The notes beneath the pieces were generated by a model. The model made no database searches, was not told where the DNA came from, and saw only the letters and a program-made list of their open reading frames with translations. From assembly GCF_018406645.1 (NCBI RefSeq), contig NZ_AP024546.1, positions 2,356,001 through 2,420,000 on the forward strand: a stretch of 64,000 nt of DNA, written 5' to 3'. Position numbers and translations under genes: made by a program. Of this stretch, positions 26,800 to 36,128 are shown one piece after another (the first letter of the stretch is position 1; the number at the start of each line of letters is the position of its first letter). This DNA is from Lysobacter helvus (GTDB taxonomy: Bacteria > Pseudomonadota > Gammaproteobacteria > Xanthomonadales > Xanthomonadaceae).

Positions 26800-27794
26800 G
26801 CGACAAGACCTGCGCCCCGGACGTTGCGTTGATCGCCGACATCGGCGGCACCAACGCGCGCTTCGCGCTCACCGACCTCGATGCGCCGTCGCCGACGCTG
26901 CGCGAACCCCTGGCGCTGCCCGCGTCCGAATACGCGAGCCTGCAACACGCCGCGGAGCATTACCTCGAACAAGTCGGCGTGCTGCCCAAACGCGGCGCAT
27001 TTGCCGTGGCCAGCCCCGCCGATCGCGACGAGATCAGACTCACCAACCGCGCGTGGTCCTTCAGCCGCAGCGAACTGCAGCGCGTGCTGGGCTTCGACGA
27101 ACTGCGCGTCATCAACGATTTCGGCGCCGTCGGTTGGGCCGTGCCCGGCCTCACCGCCGCGGATCGCACCGTGTTGCATGGCCCGACGTCCGGCCCGTTG
27201 AAAGGCCCCGTCACGATCATCGGCCCCGGCACCGGCCTGGGCGTCGCGTTGCTCGTCGGAAGCGAAGACACCGGCTGGCAGGTGGTCGAAACCGAAGGCG
27301 GGCACGTGAGCTTCGCGCCGCTCGGCGACGAAGAACAGGCGATCGCGCGCTGGCTCACCGCGCAGTTCGGCCGCACGTCCAACGAACGCGTGCTGTGCGG
27401 CGCGGGCCTGGCGCACATCGATGCGGTGTTGCGTGGCGCCACGCACGACGTCGCGACGAAGGTGACGCTGCGCGAACCGGCCGACATCGTCGCCTCCGCG
27501 CTCGAAGGCCACGACGTCGCCGCGCGTCGCTCGCTCGCGCGCTTCTGCGCCGTGCTGGGCAGCGTGGCGGGCGATGCGGCGCTGATCCATGGCGCGCGCA
27601 CCGTCGTGATCGCCGGCGGCATGGTGCCGCGCTTCGTGCCGTTCCTGCGCAGCAGCGCCTTCCGCGAACGCTTCCTCGCCAAGGGCCGGTTCGCCGCGTG
27701 GCTGGAATCGGTCGCCATCCATGTCATCACCCACCCGCGGCCCGGCCTGCTCGGCGCCGCGATGGCCCTGCGCAATGCACGGAGGACGCCATGA
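26796..27794 (+). CDS. glk: Glucokinase
   Basis: Protein of 332 residues of the proteobacterial glucokinase family. The phosphate loop is [12 protein letters not shown], the catalytic aspartate sits in [15 protein letters not shown], the ATP-site glycines in [11 protein letters not shown], and [11 protein letters not shown] completes the glucose site. It phosphorylates free glucose, here coming from dextrin hydrolysis, to feed Zwf. The start is the ATG at 26796 overlapping the edd stop; its own stop overlaps eda. Confidence 0.94.
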   Translation: MSDKTCAPDVALIADIGGTNARFALTDLDAPSPTLREPLALPASEYASLQHAAEHYLEQVGVLPKRGAFAVASPADRDEIRLTNRAWSFSRSELQRVLGFDELRVINDFGAVGWAVPGLTAADRTVLHGPTSGPLKGPVTIIGPGTGLGVALLVGSEDTGWQVVETEGGHVSFAPLGDEEQAIARWLTAQFGRTSNERVLCGAGLAHIDAVLRGATHDVATKVTLREPADIVASALEGHDVAARRSLARFCAVLGSVAGDAALIHGARTVVIAGGMVPRFVPFLRSSAFRERFLAKGRFAAWLESVAIHVITHPRPGLLGAAMALRNARRTP

Positions 27795-28450
27795 CGCTCT
27801 GGAATCCCGATTCGCGCCGCGACGCCGTGGACGCGATCCTCGCCCGCGCACCGGTCGTGCCGGTGGTGCAGATCGACCACGTCGACGATGCCGTGCCGCT
27901 CGCACGCGCGCTGGTCGATGGCGGCTTGCCGGTCCTCGAGATCACCCTGCGCACGCAGGCCGCGCTTGAATCGATCGCGCGCATCGCACGCGACGTGCCC
28001 GATGCGATCGTCGGCGCCGGCACGGTGCTGACGAGCGCGGACCTCGTGTCGGTGGTGTCGGCCGGCGCGAAGTTCGCCTTCTCGCCCGGCACCACCGAAG
28101 CGCTCTACACCGCCGCATCGACGGCCGAGATCCCGTTGATCCCCGGCATCGCGACCGCGAGCGAACTCATGCGCGGCCTGGAACTCGGCCACACCCGCTT
28201 CAAGTTCTTCCCCGCCGAAGCCGCCGGCGGCGTCGGCGCCCTGCGCGCCTTCGCCGGCCCGTTCGCGCACGCGAAGTTCTGCCCCACGGGCGGCATCGAT
28301 GCAGAGAAGGCCCCCGCTTACCTCGGCTTGCACAACGTCCTGACGGTGGGCGGCTCGTGGATGGTCCCGAAGATCGCCCTGGCCGCACGCGACTGGTCGA
28401 TCGTCTATCGCGTCGCACGCGAAGCCACCTTCCTGCGCGCCGCAAGCTGA
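27791..28450 (+). CDS. eda: KDPG aldolase (2-dehydro-3-deoxyphosphogluconate aldolase)
   Basis: TIM-barrel enzyme of 219 residues. The general-base glutamate lies in [13 protein letters not shown], the phosphate-binding loop in [13 protein letters not shown], and the Schiff-base lysine in [13 protein letters not shown]. It splits KDPG into pyruvate and glyceraldehyde-3-phosphate and closes the operon-encoded pathway. The start overlaps the glk stop (ATGA). No clear intrinsic terminator follows. Confidence 0.94.
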   Translation: MTLWNPDSRRDAVDAILARAPVVPVVQIDHVDDAVPLARALVDGGLPVLEITLRTQAALESIARIARDVPDAIVGAGTVLTSADLVSVVSAGAKFAFSPGTTEALYTAASTAEIPLIPGIATASELMRGLELGHTRFKFFPAEAAGGVGALRAFAGPFAHAKFCPTGGIDAEKAPAYLGLHNVLTVGGSWMVPKIALAARDWSIVYRVAREATFLRAAS

Positions 28451-28550
28451 CGCCCGCGTTTCGGAAATCCCCGACGCGCGCTCGCGCGTTCCGCCGATCG
28501 CCTGCCAATCGCGACGACCCCACGCTGGGCTCCATCACAAGGAGCCCCGC

Positions 28551-28811
28551 ATGCACGTCTACGCGATCAAGGCAGACCTCATCCACCTGGGCATGAAGGA
28601 AGGCGAAGTCCGCGAAGCCCTCGGCCCCCCGTACCTCGTCCAGCTGGCCGGCGCCTGCATGGTCTACCGCTGGCAGGACGCCTACCTCGAAGCCGACGCC
28701 AACGAATGGCTCCGCATCCGCCTCAAGCGCGTAAGAGGACAATCCCTCGCGCAAGCCGTCGTGGACCAGGTAGAAGGCCGTTGCAACGGCATCGCGATCG
28801 CAATGCCCTGA
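28551..28811 (+). CDS. Small conserved-looking hypothetical protein
   Basis: Protein of 86 residues with a good Shine-Dalgarno (AAGGAG, 7 bp before the ATG). The segment HLGMKEGEVREALGPPYLVQ recalls the Gly-Met...Val...Leu-Gly-x-Pro turn of BamE/SmpA-like folds, and an aromatic strand follows (MVYRWQDAYLEAD). There is no signal peptide, so it is not a standard BamE lipoprotein. It lies 100 bp after eda with a likely promoter of its own. Function unknown. Confidence 0.6.
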   Translation: MHVYAIKADLIHLGMKEGEVREALGPPYLVQLAGACMVYRWQDAYLEADANEWLRIRLKRVRGQSLAQAVVDQVEGRCNGIAIAMP

Positions 28812-28814
28812 CCC

Positions 28815-29029
28815 GCTCTTGCTTGCCGCGAAAGAAATGATTGGGTTGGCGTGCGTTACCACGCACGCCAGCGAACCCAGGCAACGGTCGGCCCCTTGAT
28901 CGAAAAGGCTCGAAAGGTGATGCCCCAGCCCGTGGCGGGGTGAGAATTTTCGCCGCCACGTCGGCGAGAAATTCTTACCCCGCCGCGGGTTCGGGCGACG
29001 CGGACTTCACCCCAGGCGGGCTTCTGCAG
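28815..29029. repeat. Dispersed 215-bp intergenic repeat, copy A
   Basis: This stretch is nearly identical, over its whole length, to 62970-63185, with only scattered substitutions and a few small indels. It contains two dyads. The first is a perfect 9-bp stem, GGCGTGCGT with loop TACC (28847-28868). The second is a long imperfect hairpin at 28929-28989 with loop CCACGT and arms of about 27 bases. It lies just past the terminator of the minus-strand TonB receptor. Open frames on both strands run through it, but it is best read as a repeat, not a gene. Confidence 0.85.
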
Positions 29030-29047
29030 AGATGCCAAGCAGCACCC

Positions 29048-29079
29048 AAAAAAATCCCCCGCCGTTGGCACGGCAGGGG
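29048..29079 (-). terminator. Rho-independent terminator of the maltodextrin receptor gene
   Basis: On the minus strand, arms CCCCTGCCG and CGGCGGGGG (one G-T wobble) around loop TGCCAA are followed by A and seven T. It begins about 31 bp after the receptor stop. Confidence 0.88.
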
Positions 29080-29110
29080 AAGGAGGGGTTCCACGTTTTG
29101 TCGCGATGGA

Positions 29111-31894
29111 TCAGAACTTGTAGCTGACACCCACCAGGTAAGTCCGCCCCCACTCGATGTTCTCGAGCGGACGGTCCTTGGTCTGCGCGTACGTGCGATA
29201 GCCCGAGTTCGTCAGGTTGCTCGCCTGGAACAGCATCGTCACACCCTTCAACGCCGAATCCGGCGCGAACGAATAGCTCACCTGCGCATCGGTGATGTCC
29301 TCGCCCTCCACGAAGCGCAGCGTGCGCTCCGCAGCGAAGTTGCCGATCTCGCCGATGAAGTCCGAACGCCAGCGCTGGTTGATGCGGGCCTCGAAACCAC
29401 TGCGCGCGTAGTACGCCGTCAGGTTGTAGACGTTCTTGGACAGGCCCGGCAGCATGATGTCGTCCGTGCCCACGCTCGACTGCACCGACGGATCCGGCGG
29501 CAGCGAAATGTTGCTGTCGAAGTAGCTCGCGCTGGCCACGACGCCGAAGCCTTCGGCCGCCTGCCAGAACAGGTCGAGCGGCAGCGACGCGGTGAGCTCG
29601 ATGCCCTTCAGGTTGCCGCCCTTGCCGTTGACGGGCTGGGAGAACTGGCCGAACGGCGTGGACACCAGCGCCTGCTGGTCCAGCGGCATCTGCGCGATGA
29701 ACTGCGAGAAGTCGCGCGTGACCGACTGCGTGACCACGTACGTCGTCAGGTCCTTGTAGAACGCCGCGGCCGAAACGTAGCCCTTCGTGCCGCTGAAGTA
29801 CTTTTCGTAGCTGATGTCGAACGCGTTGGCCTTCCACGGATCCAGCTGCGGGTTGCCGCCCGAACCGCCCGGCACGCCCGTCGCCGTGCTGATGCCGAAC
29901 TCGAACGACGCGCGCATCTGGTCGAGGCGGGCACGTGCGATCTGGCGCGCCGCGGCGAAGCGCAGCGTCTGGTCATGCGAGAACGAGAACGCGAGGTTCA
30001 TGCTCGGCAGCCAGTCGGTGTAGGTCTTGCCGTCCTCGTACGGGCGGGAGTTCAGGCCGACCGGCTGCGAGGCGTCCCAGTAGTTCGACGCGGACGACTG
30101 GTCGGTGTGCTGCATCTGCACGCCGATGTTGCCGCGCACCGGGATCGAACCCCACGTGGTGTCGATGTTGCCCTTCAGCCAGCCGGTGGAGATCGTCTCG
30201 TACACGGTCCAGGCCTTGGCCACGAGGTACGACGCGTTCTCGTCCGGCGCGAACGTCATGTAGCGCGCGACGGCGCCCGGCACGTTCCAGGACGGGATGT
30301 AGCCGACGCCCGCGAAGTTGAGGTCGACCAGGCCGTACTGCAGGTCCGCGCCGACCGGCGTCGGGCCCTGCGGACCGAGGTTGATGTTGCCTTCGGGCTG
30401 GTGCTTGGTCTTCTCGCGGTCGCCGTAATGGGCGCCGACGTCCCAGTCCGCGAACACGCTGGCCAGGAACGGCGAGTCGAAGTTCGCGTTGACCTTGAAG
30501 CCCACCAGTTCATCGACCACGCGCGGCGTCTTGCCGTAACCCGAGCCGTAGATCGTGTTGGCGAGGAACAGCGAGCCCGGGTTGGAGTAGTCGCGCTGCG
30601 GATGGATTGTGGCGAAACCGGATTCCGGGAAGTTGAGGGACAGCGTGTCGAACTGCGGGTTGGGCAGCAGCTGCGTGTTGTTCTCCAGCTGCACTTCGTC
30701 GCGGTTGGACTTGGACCAGCTCAGGTCGGCGGTCAGGTTGACCTTGTCCAGCTTGAACTCGTTGCCCCAGCCCACGCCGTTGATCGTGTCCTGGCGCTTC
30801 TCGTACATGCCGCGCACGAGCGGGTAGGCGTTGGTCAGCGTGCCGCCCGTGAGCGTGCCGTTGCCGTTGATGGTGGGCGACCAGACCTGCGCGTCGGGGT
30901 TGCCGTTGTAGTTGAAGTTGGCTTCGAACTGGTTGGCGGTGTCTTCCTGCATCGCGGAGGTGTGGAAGATGTCCAGCGTGGACGTCCACTCGGCGATCGG
31001 CGCGAACTGCACCGTGCCCATCACCGCGTTGCGGCGGATGTAGCCCGTGCGGCGCAGCGCCTTGCCACCGTCGGTGACATGCACGTTCGCCGGCACGCCG
31101 TTGCGGCCGCCGGTCTGCCACGGCTCGTACAGGCCGGTCTGTTCCTCCTGGATCGGCGTGTCCGAATGCGAGAAGCCGATCGCCAGGCCGATGTCGCCGC
31201 CGGCGAACTTGGTGATGGCGCTGGCGTTGATGCGGTTGCCGTCGCCGTCGGCGTTGGCGGCCGACCCCAGCGAGTTGCGCTGGTAGCGCGCGCTCACGGC
31301 GTACACGGGCTTTTCGAAGTCGAGCGGGCGCACGGTGCGCATGTCGATCGTGCCCGACAGGCCCTGGCCGACGAGGCCGGCGTCCGGCGTCTTGTACACG
31401 GTCACGCCGGCCATGAGTTCGGACGGGTACTGGTCGAATTCGACGCTGCGGTTGTCGCCGGTGCTCACCATCTCGCGGCCGTTGAGCAGCGTGGTGGAGA
31501 AGTCGGGCGACAGGCCACGCACGCTGATGACCTGCGCGCGGCCGCCGACGCGCTGCGCGGCGAGGCCGGGCAGGCGGGAGATGGATTCTGCGATCGAGAC
31601 GTCGGGCAGCTTGCCGATGTCTTCGGCCGAGATCGCTTCCACGATGGACGTGGACTGCTGCTTGGTCTGGATGGCGTTTTCGATACCGGCGCGGATGCCG
31701 GTGACCTCGACGGTCTGGAGCTGGCGGGCCTGGGCCTGCGCCGGCGTTTCCTTCTTCGCGTCGGCCGGCTTCGTCGCCGTCGTGTCCTGGTCGGACGTGG
31801 TGGCCGGCGCGGTCTGCGCGAAGGCCCCGGTGGCCAGCATCATCGTGGCCGAAGCCAGCGCGACGCTCAGCAGGTTTCTCTTGAGTTGCTGCAT
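29111..31894 (-). CDS. TonB-dependent receptor, maltodextrin (MalA-like) type
   Basis: Outer-membrane protein of 927 residues; ATG 31894 follows GGGAGGGGAG and starts a signal peptide ending GAFAQTAP. A TonB-box-like segment QLQTVEVTGIRAGIENAIQTKQ leads into the plug (ISAEDIGKLPDVSIAESISRLPG, RVGGRAQVISVRGLSPDF). The long barrel ends GRTYLVGVSYKF. This matches the Xanthomonas/Caulobacter receptor class that includes Caulobacter MalA. Gene order (divergent from an alpha-amylase, with dextrin enzymes beyond) makes maltodextrin the likely ligand. Regulation is probably through the operator at 31994-32007. Confidence 0.9.
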   Translation of the reverse strand: MQQLKRNLLSVALASATMMLATGAFAQTAPATTSDQDTTATKPADAKKETPAQAQARQLQTVEVTGIRAGIENAIQTKQQSTSIVEAISAEDIGKLPDVSIAESISRLPGLAAQRVGGRAQVISVRGLSPDFSTTLLNGREMVSTGDNRSVEFDQYPSELMAGVTVYKTPDAGLVGQGLSGTIDMRTVRPLDFEKPVYAVSARYQRNSLGSAANADGDGNRINASAITKFAGGDIGLAIGFSHSDTPIQEEQTGLYEPWQTGGRNGVPANVHVTDGGKALRRTGYIRRNAVMGTVQFAPIAEWTSTLDIFHTSAMQEDTANQFEANFNYNGNPDAQVWSPTINGNGTLTGGTLTNAYPLVRGMYEKRQDTINGVGWGNEFKLDKVNLTADLSWSKSNRDEVQLENNTQLLPNPQFDTLSLNFPESGFATIHPQRDYSNPGSLFLANTIYGSGYGKTPRVVDELVGFKVNANFDSPFLASVFADWDVGAHYGDREKTKHQPEGNINLGPQGPTPVGADLQYGLVDLNFAGVGYIPSWNVPGAVARYMTFAPDENASYLVAKAWTVYETISTGWLKGNIDTTWGSIPVRGNIGVQMQHTDQSSASNYWDASQPVGLNSRPYEDGKTYTDWLPSMNLAFSFSHDQTLRFAAARQIARARLDQMRASFEFGISTATGVPGGSGGNPQLDPWKANAFDISYEKYFSGTKGYVSAAAFYKDLTTYVVTQSVTRDFSQFIAQMPLDQQALVSTPFGQFSQPVNGKGGNLKGIELTASLPLDLFWQAAEGFGVVASASYFDSNISLPPDPSVQSSVGTDDIMLPGLSKNVYNLTAYYARSGFEARINQRWRSDFIGEIGNFAAERTLRFVEGEDITDAQVSYSFAPDSALKGVTMLFQASNLTNSGYRTYAQTKDRPLENIEWGRTYLVGVSYKF

Positions 31895-31973
31895 TGCTCC
31901 CCTCCCAAGTGGATGTACCAAGAAAGTCCCGGCCCCTGCCCGGAACAAGTCGTGCCGGGAGCATAGGCGCAGG

Positions 31974-31988
31974 GCTTGCGCTGCAAGC
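31974..31988. promoter_or_regulatory. Inverted repeat in the divergent maltodextrin promoter
   Basis: Perfect 6-bp arms GCTTGC and GCAAGC around GCT, 5 bp from the conserved 14-bp operator candidate. It may be a second regulator site or part of the receptor promoter. It does not match the 14-bp motif. Confidence 0.3.
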
Positions 31989-31993
31989 TTTTT

Positions 31994-32007
31994 TGCATAC
32001 GTATTCA
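31994..32007. promoter_or_regulatory. Candidate LacI-family operator between receptor and alpha-amylase
   Basis: TGCATACGTATTCA, the most symmetrical of three related sites (core ATACGTAT). It lies in the divergent gap, 74 bp before the amylase ATG and 99 bp before the receptor ATG, where one repressor could control both directions. Compare 22642-22655 and 41198-41211. Confidence 0.62.
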
Positions 32008-32080
32008 TTGGTTCCGCCTGTCGGCCCGGCGGACGGCGGTCGCGGGTGCGTGGAATAGTCCGCGGGGCAAAGGGGGGCGG

Positions 32081-34672
32081 ATGGCGCGCACGAGGTGGAT
32101 CGCAAGCGGTGCCCTGTTCGCTTCCGCGCTGGCGGTGGCGGGGACGCCCGTGGGCCCGCTGCACGTGCCCTCGCCGGACTGGCGCGACCAGGTCCTGTAC
32201 TTCCTGATGATCGATCGCTTCGACGACGCCGACCGCACCAACAGCGACCAGCACGCGGCTGAATACGATCCCGCGGACAACGCGAAATACAGCGGCGGCG
32301 ACCTGCGCGGCGTGCAGCGCCGCCTCCCGTACATCCAGGGCCTGGGCTTCACCGCGGTGTGGATCACGCCGCCGGTGGCCAACCAGTGGTGGAACCCGCA
32401 GGCGCATTACGGCGGTTACCACGGCTACTGGGCGACGGACTTCAGCGCGATCGACGCGCACTTCGGCACCAAGGCGGATTACGCCAACCTGTCGAAGGCG
32501 TTGCACGGCGCGGGGATGTACCTCGTGCAGGACATCGTGGTGAACCACACCGCGAACTACCTGCGGTACGACAAGACGTGGACGGCAAGCGATCCGGCAA
32601 GGGGCGTCGACTTCGTGCGCGACACGCAAGGCCGCACCGCGCCGGTGCAGTCGCCGTTCGACCGCAACGACCCGCGCGATCCCGCGCAGGCGCGCGAGGC
32701 GATCTATCACTGGACGCCGGACATCGTCGATTTCGCCAACGAGACGCAACGCCTCACGTGGCAGCTCGCCGGCCTCGACGACATGGACACCGACAACCCG
32801 GTGGTGCGCGCCGCGTTGCGGAAGTCGTACGGCGACTGGATCCGCGAAGCGGGCGTGGATGCGTTCCGCGTCGACACCGCGCTCTACGTGCCGCCGGCGT
32901 TCTTCCAGGATTTCCTCGAGGCCGACGATCCGAAGGCACCCGGCGTGCTGCGCGTGGCGCGCGAAACCGGGCGCAAGGACTTCCACGTGTTCGGCGAAGC
33001 GTTCGCGATGGACAAGCCCTTCGACGACACGCAATCGAAGCGCATCGCGGCCTACATGCGGATGCCCGACGGCACGCCGTTGATGCCGGGCATGCTGGAT
33101 TTCCCGTTGTATGCCACCGCGACCGATGTGTTCGCGCGCGGCGCGCCGACGGCGCAGCTCGGTGATCGCATCGCGCGGCGCATGCGGGACTTCGCCGATC
33201 CGTGGCGCATGGTGACCTTCATCGACAACCACGACGTCGATCGTTTCCTGTCCGCCGGCGACGAGGCCGGATTGAAACAGGCGTTGCTGATGCTGATGAC
33301 GCTGCCGGGGATTCCGGCGGTGTGGCAGGGGACGGAGCAGGGCTTCACCGAACAGCGGGCGGCGATGTTCGCCGGTGGTTATGGATCGAACGGGCGCGAT
33401 CACTTCGATGCGGAGGCGCCGCTCGCGCAATACCTCAAGCAGGTGATCGCGTTGCGGCGCAGCGACAAGGTGTTCTCGCGCGGGACGCCGAAGGTGGTGC
33501 GCGATAGTCCGGTCGGCCCCGGCGTGCTGGCGTACACGATGCGGGGCGCGGATGGCGACGCGCGCCTGGTGGTGTTCAACACCGCGGCGCATCCGGTGCT
33601 GGTGGACAACCTGGAGACAGGCGTCGCGGGAATCGACGAATGGCAGGCGATGTTCGCCCTGGGCGGCGCCCTGGGCGACCAGCCGGTGATCGATCGCCGC
33701 ATGACGCTGGTGCTGCCGCCACGCTCGGCGTATGTCTGGAAGGAAGTCACGCGGGAGTCCTCCGCAATCTCCAACGCCGTGGTTCCGATGCTTGCGCCGC
33801 TGGACCGCGATCGCTTCGCCGGCGATTTCGACGTGCACGGAGCGTTGCCGGACGGCCTTGCGCCGACGGCGGTGCGCATCGTGGTGGACGACGACCTGGC
33901 GCACGCGATCCCGGTGACGCCCCGTGCATCGGCATGGACCGCGCGCATCGATACGAGCGCGATGCTCGATCCGGCAGTGCCGCACAGCGTGGTGGCGTGG
34001 GTGCCGGGCGGGGCGTCGGCGCGCCGGACCTTCCGCGTCGATCGCCAATGGGTGCGCGTCGCTTCCGTCGAAGATCCCCACGACGACGATGCTGGCCCCG
34101 ACGGCCGTTACACCTATCCGTCCGACGCCAGCTACGCCCCGCGCCAGGGCGACATCGAACACGTGGACGTGTTCACCGCCGGCGCGTCGCTGAAGATCGT
34201 CGTGCGCATGCGCGCCATCTCGACGCCCTGGAATCCGCCGAACGGCTTCGACCACGTTGCGTTTTCGCTCTTCGTCGAGGTGCCGGGCGCAGGCGAGGGC
34301 GCGCGCGCCATGCCGCAGCAATTCGCCGAGCTGCCCGATGGCATGCGCTGGCACTACCGCGTGCGCGCGAACGGCTGGTCGAATGCGGCATTCACTTCGC
34401 ACGGCGCGACCGCCACCGCGGACGGCACGCCCGCACCGGCGCCGAAGCTCGACGTCGACGCCGCCGTGCGCACCATCACCTTCACGATTCCCGCGTCCGC
34501 CCTCGGCCGCCCGCGCACCCTGCAGGGCGCGCGCGTGCACGTGACGACGTGGGACTACGACGGCGGGTACCGTGCGCTCGCACCGGTGGCCGGTCCGCAT
34601 GCCTTCGGCGGCGGCGATCCGGCGCGCGATGCACGCATCCTCGATACCGTTGGCCCCATTCGTCTGCCATGA
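32081..34672 (+). CDS. Secreted GH13 alpha-amylase with C-terminal glucodextranase-like domain
   Basis: Protein of 863 residues; the ATG follows AGGGGGGCGG and begins a signal peptide. The GH13 barrel has DIVVNHT (about 151-157), nucleophile Asp265 in DAFRVDTALY, acid/base Glu306 in HVFGEAFAMD and transition-state Asp385 in TFIDNHDVDRF. After the amylase C-domain, the last 250 residues (from about EDPHDDDAGPDGRYTYPSDASY) look like the C-terminal carbohydrate or surface-binding domain of glucodextranases and amylopullulanases. Likely periplasmic or surface-bound, shortening maltodextrins for import. Divergent from the receptor. Confidence 0.9.
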   Translation: MARTRWIASGALFASALAVAGTPVGPLHVPSPDWRDQVLYFLMIDRFDDADRTNSDQHAAEYDPADNAKYSGGDLRGVQRRLPYIQGLGFTAVWITPPVANQWWNPQAHYGGYHGYWATDFSAIDAHFGTKADYANLSKALHGAGMYLVQDIVVNHTANYLRYDKTWTASDPARGVDFVRDTQGRTAPVQSPFDRNDPRDPAQAREAIYHWTPDIVDFANETQRLTWQLAGLDDMDTDNPVVRAALRKSYGDWIREAGVDAFRVDTALYVPPAFFQDFLEADDPKAPGVLRVARETGRKDFHVFGEAFAMDKPFDDTQSKRIAAYMRMPDGTPLMPGMLDFPLYATATDVFARGAPTAQLGDRIARRMRDFADPWRMVTFIDNHDVDRFLSAGDEAGLKQALLMLMTLPGIPAVWQGTEQGFTEQRAAMFAGGYGSNGRDHFDAEAPLAQYLKQVIALRRSDKVFSRGTPKVVRDSPVGPGVLAYTMRGADGDARLVVFNTAAHPVLVDNLETGVAGIDEWQAMFALGGALGDQPVIDRRMTLVLPPRSAYVWKEVTRESSAISNAVVPMLAPLDRDRFAGDFDVHGALPDGLAPTAVRIVVDDDLAHAIPVTPRASAWTARIDTSAMLDPAVPHSVVAWVPGGASARRTFRVDRQWVRVASVEDPHDDDAGPDGRYTYPSDASYAPRQGDIEHVDVFTAGASLKIVVRMRAISTPWNPPNGFDHVAFSLFVEVPGAGEGARAMPQQFAELPDGMRWHYRVRANGWSNAAFTSHGATATADGTPAPAPKLDVDAAVRTITFTIPASALGRPRTLQGARVHVTTWDYDGGYRALAPVAGPHAFGGGDPARDARILDTVGPIRLP

Positions 34673-34703
34673 CCATTTCGAACACCAGAGGGGAATCGAT
34701 GCA

Positions 34704-36128
34704 ATGAACACCACACCATCGGCCGTGGCCGCGCAGGAACAGCACGCGACCATCCGCGTGCTGCTGATTTCCGCGGCGGCCGCGCTGGGCGGCTTCCTCT
34801 TCGGCTTCGATACCGCCGTGATCAACGGCGCGGTCGATTCGATCCGCGGGGCGTTCGGCCTGAGTGCGGTCGCGACGGGCTTCGCCGTGTCGTGCGCGCT
34901 GCTCGGCTCCGCGCTCGGCGCGTGGTACGCCGGCCCGCTCGCCGATCGCTACGGGCGCGTGCAGACGATGCGCGTGGCGGCCGCGTTGCTCGCGGTGAGC
35001 GCGCTCGGCTCCGGCCTCGCGTTCGGCATGTGGGACCTGATCCTGTGGCGCATCGTGGGGGGCATCGGCGTCGGCGTCGCTTCGGTGATCGCGCCGACCT
35101 ACATCGCCGAAGTCTCGCCGGCGCACGTGCGCGGGCGGCTCGGGTCGATGCAGCAGCTCGCGATCGTGCTCGGCATCTTCGTGGCATTGCTCAGCGACGC
35201 CTGGCTGGCGAACATCGCCGGCGGCGCGTCGCATCTGTTGTGGCTGGGCCAGGAAGCGTGGCGCTGGATGTTCCTCGTCGCCGTGGTGCCGGCGCTGGTC
35301 TACGGCGCGCTGGTGTTCGGCGTGCCGGAATCGCCGCGCCACCTCGTCGCCAAGGGCCGCATGGCCGAAGCGAAGGATGTGCTGCGCCAGGTGCTCGGCC
35401 TGCACAGCGATGCCGCGCTGGACGCGAAGGTCGAGGACATCCACCAGAGCCTGAAGACCGAAGCGCGCCCGGTGCTGCGCGACCTGCGCGGCCCGCGCAT
35501 GGGCCTGCTGCCGATCGTGTGGGTGGGCATCCTGCTGTCGGTGTTCCAGCAGTTCGTCGGCATCAACGTGATCTTCTACTACTCGTCGACGTTGTGGCAT
35601 TCGGTGGGCTTCAGCGAAGCCGATTCGTTCTCGATCACGGTGGCCACCTCGGTGGTCAACGTGCTGGTGACGCTGGTGGCGATTGCGCTGGTCGACAAGG
35701 TGGGGCGCAAGCCGTTGCTGCTGGTCGGTTCGGCGGGCATGGCGGTCACGCTGGGCGCGATGGCCGTGGCGTTCTCGCACGCGATCGGGAGCGGGGCGGA
35801 CATCTCGTTGCCGGGCCACTGGGGCGTGATCGCGCTGATCGCCGCCAACCTCTACGTCGTGTTCTTCGGCCTGAGCTGGGGCCCGATGGTGTGGGTGTTG
35901 CTGGGCGAGATGTTCCCGAACCGCATCCGCGCGATCGCGCTAGCCGTCGCGGCCTCCGCGCAATGGCTGGCGAACTTCGCGATCACCGTGACGTTCCCGA
36001 GCCTGGCCGAGATGGGGCTGACGTTCGCCTATGGCCTGTACGCGGCGTTCGCGGTGATCTCGTACATCTTCGTCCTGCGCGCGGTGAAGGAGACCAAGGG
36101 CATGGAACTCGAGGACATGACGGGCTGA
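34704..36128 (+). CDS. MFS sugar porter (glucose/xylose:H+ symporter type)
   Basis: Inner-membrane protein of 474 residues with about twelve helices. Sugar-porter signatures are present: GFLFGFDTAVINGAVD in helix 1, ADRYGRVQTM, PESPRHLVAKGR in the central loop, QQFVGINVIFYYSSTLW in helix 7, and ETKGMELEDM at the end. It most likely imports glucose released by the extracytoplasmic glycosidases. It follows the amylase by 31 bp, with GAGGGG ahead of the ATG, and is probably co-transcribed. Confidence 0.9.
   Translation: MNTTPSAVAAQEQHATIRVLLISAAAALGGFLFGFDTAVINGAVDSIRGAFGLSAVATGFAVSCALLGSALGAWYAGPLADRYGRVQTMRVAAALLAVSALGSGLAFGMWDLILWRIVGGIGVGVASVIAPTYIAEVSPAHVRGRLGSMQQLAIVLGIFVALLSDAWLANIAGGASHLLWLGQEAWRWMFLVAVVPALVYGALVFGVPESPRHLVAKGRMAEAKDVLRQVLGLHSDAALDAKVEDIHQSLKTEARPVLRDLRGPRMGLLPIVWVGILLSVFQQFVGINVIFYYSSTLWHSVGFSEADSFSITVATSVVNVLVTLVAIALVDKVGRKPLLLVGSAGMAVTLGAMAVAFSHAIGSGADISLPGHWGVIALIAANLYVVFFGLSWGPMVWVLLGEMFPNRIRAIALAVAASAQWLANFAITVTFPSLAEMGLTFAYGLYAAFAVISYIFVLRAVKETKGMELEDMTG

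Noticed and set aside
28841-29080. Open frames on both strands of repeat copy A, with counterparts in copy B
   Set aside because: Both strands stay open in both copies because of the GC bias. The frames rely on a TTG or weak start, lack a ribosome site, and overlap long hairpins, so a noncoding repeat explains them better.
29111-34825. A single reading frame of about 1900 codons on the minus strand
   Set aside because: Only the part to 31894 encodes the TonB receptor, starting at a good ribosome site and signal peptide. The rest is the shadow of the divergent amylase gene.
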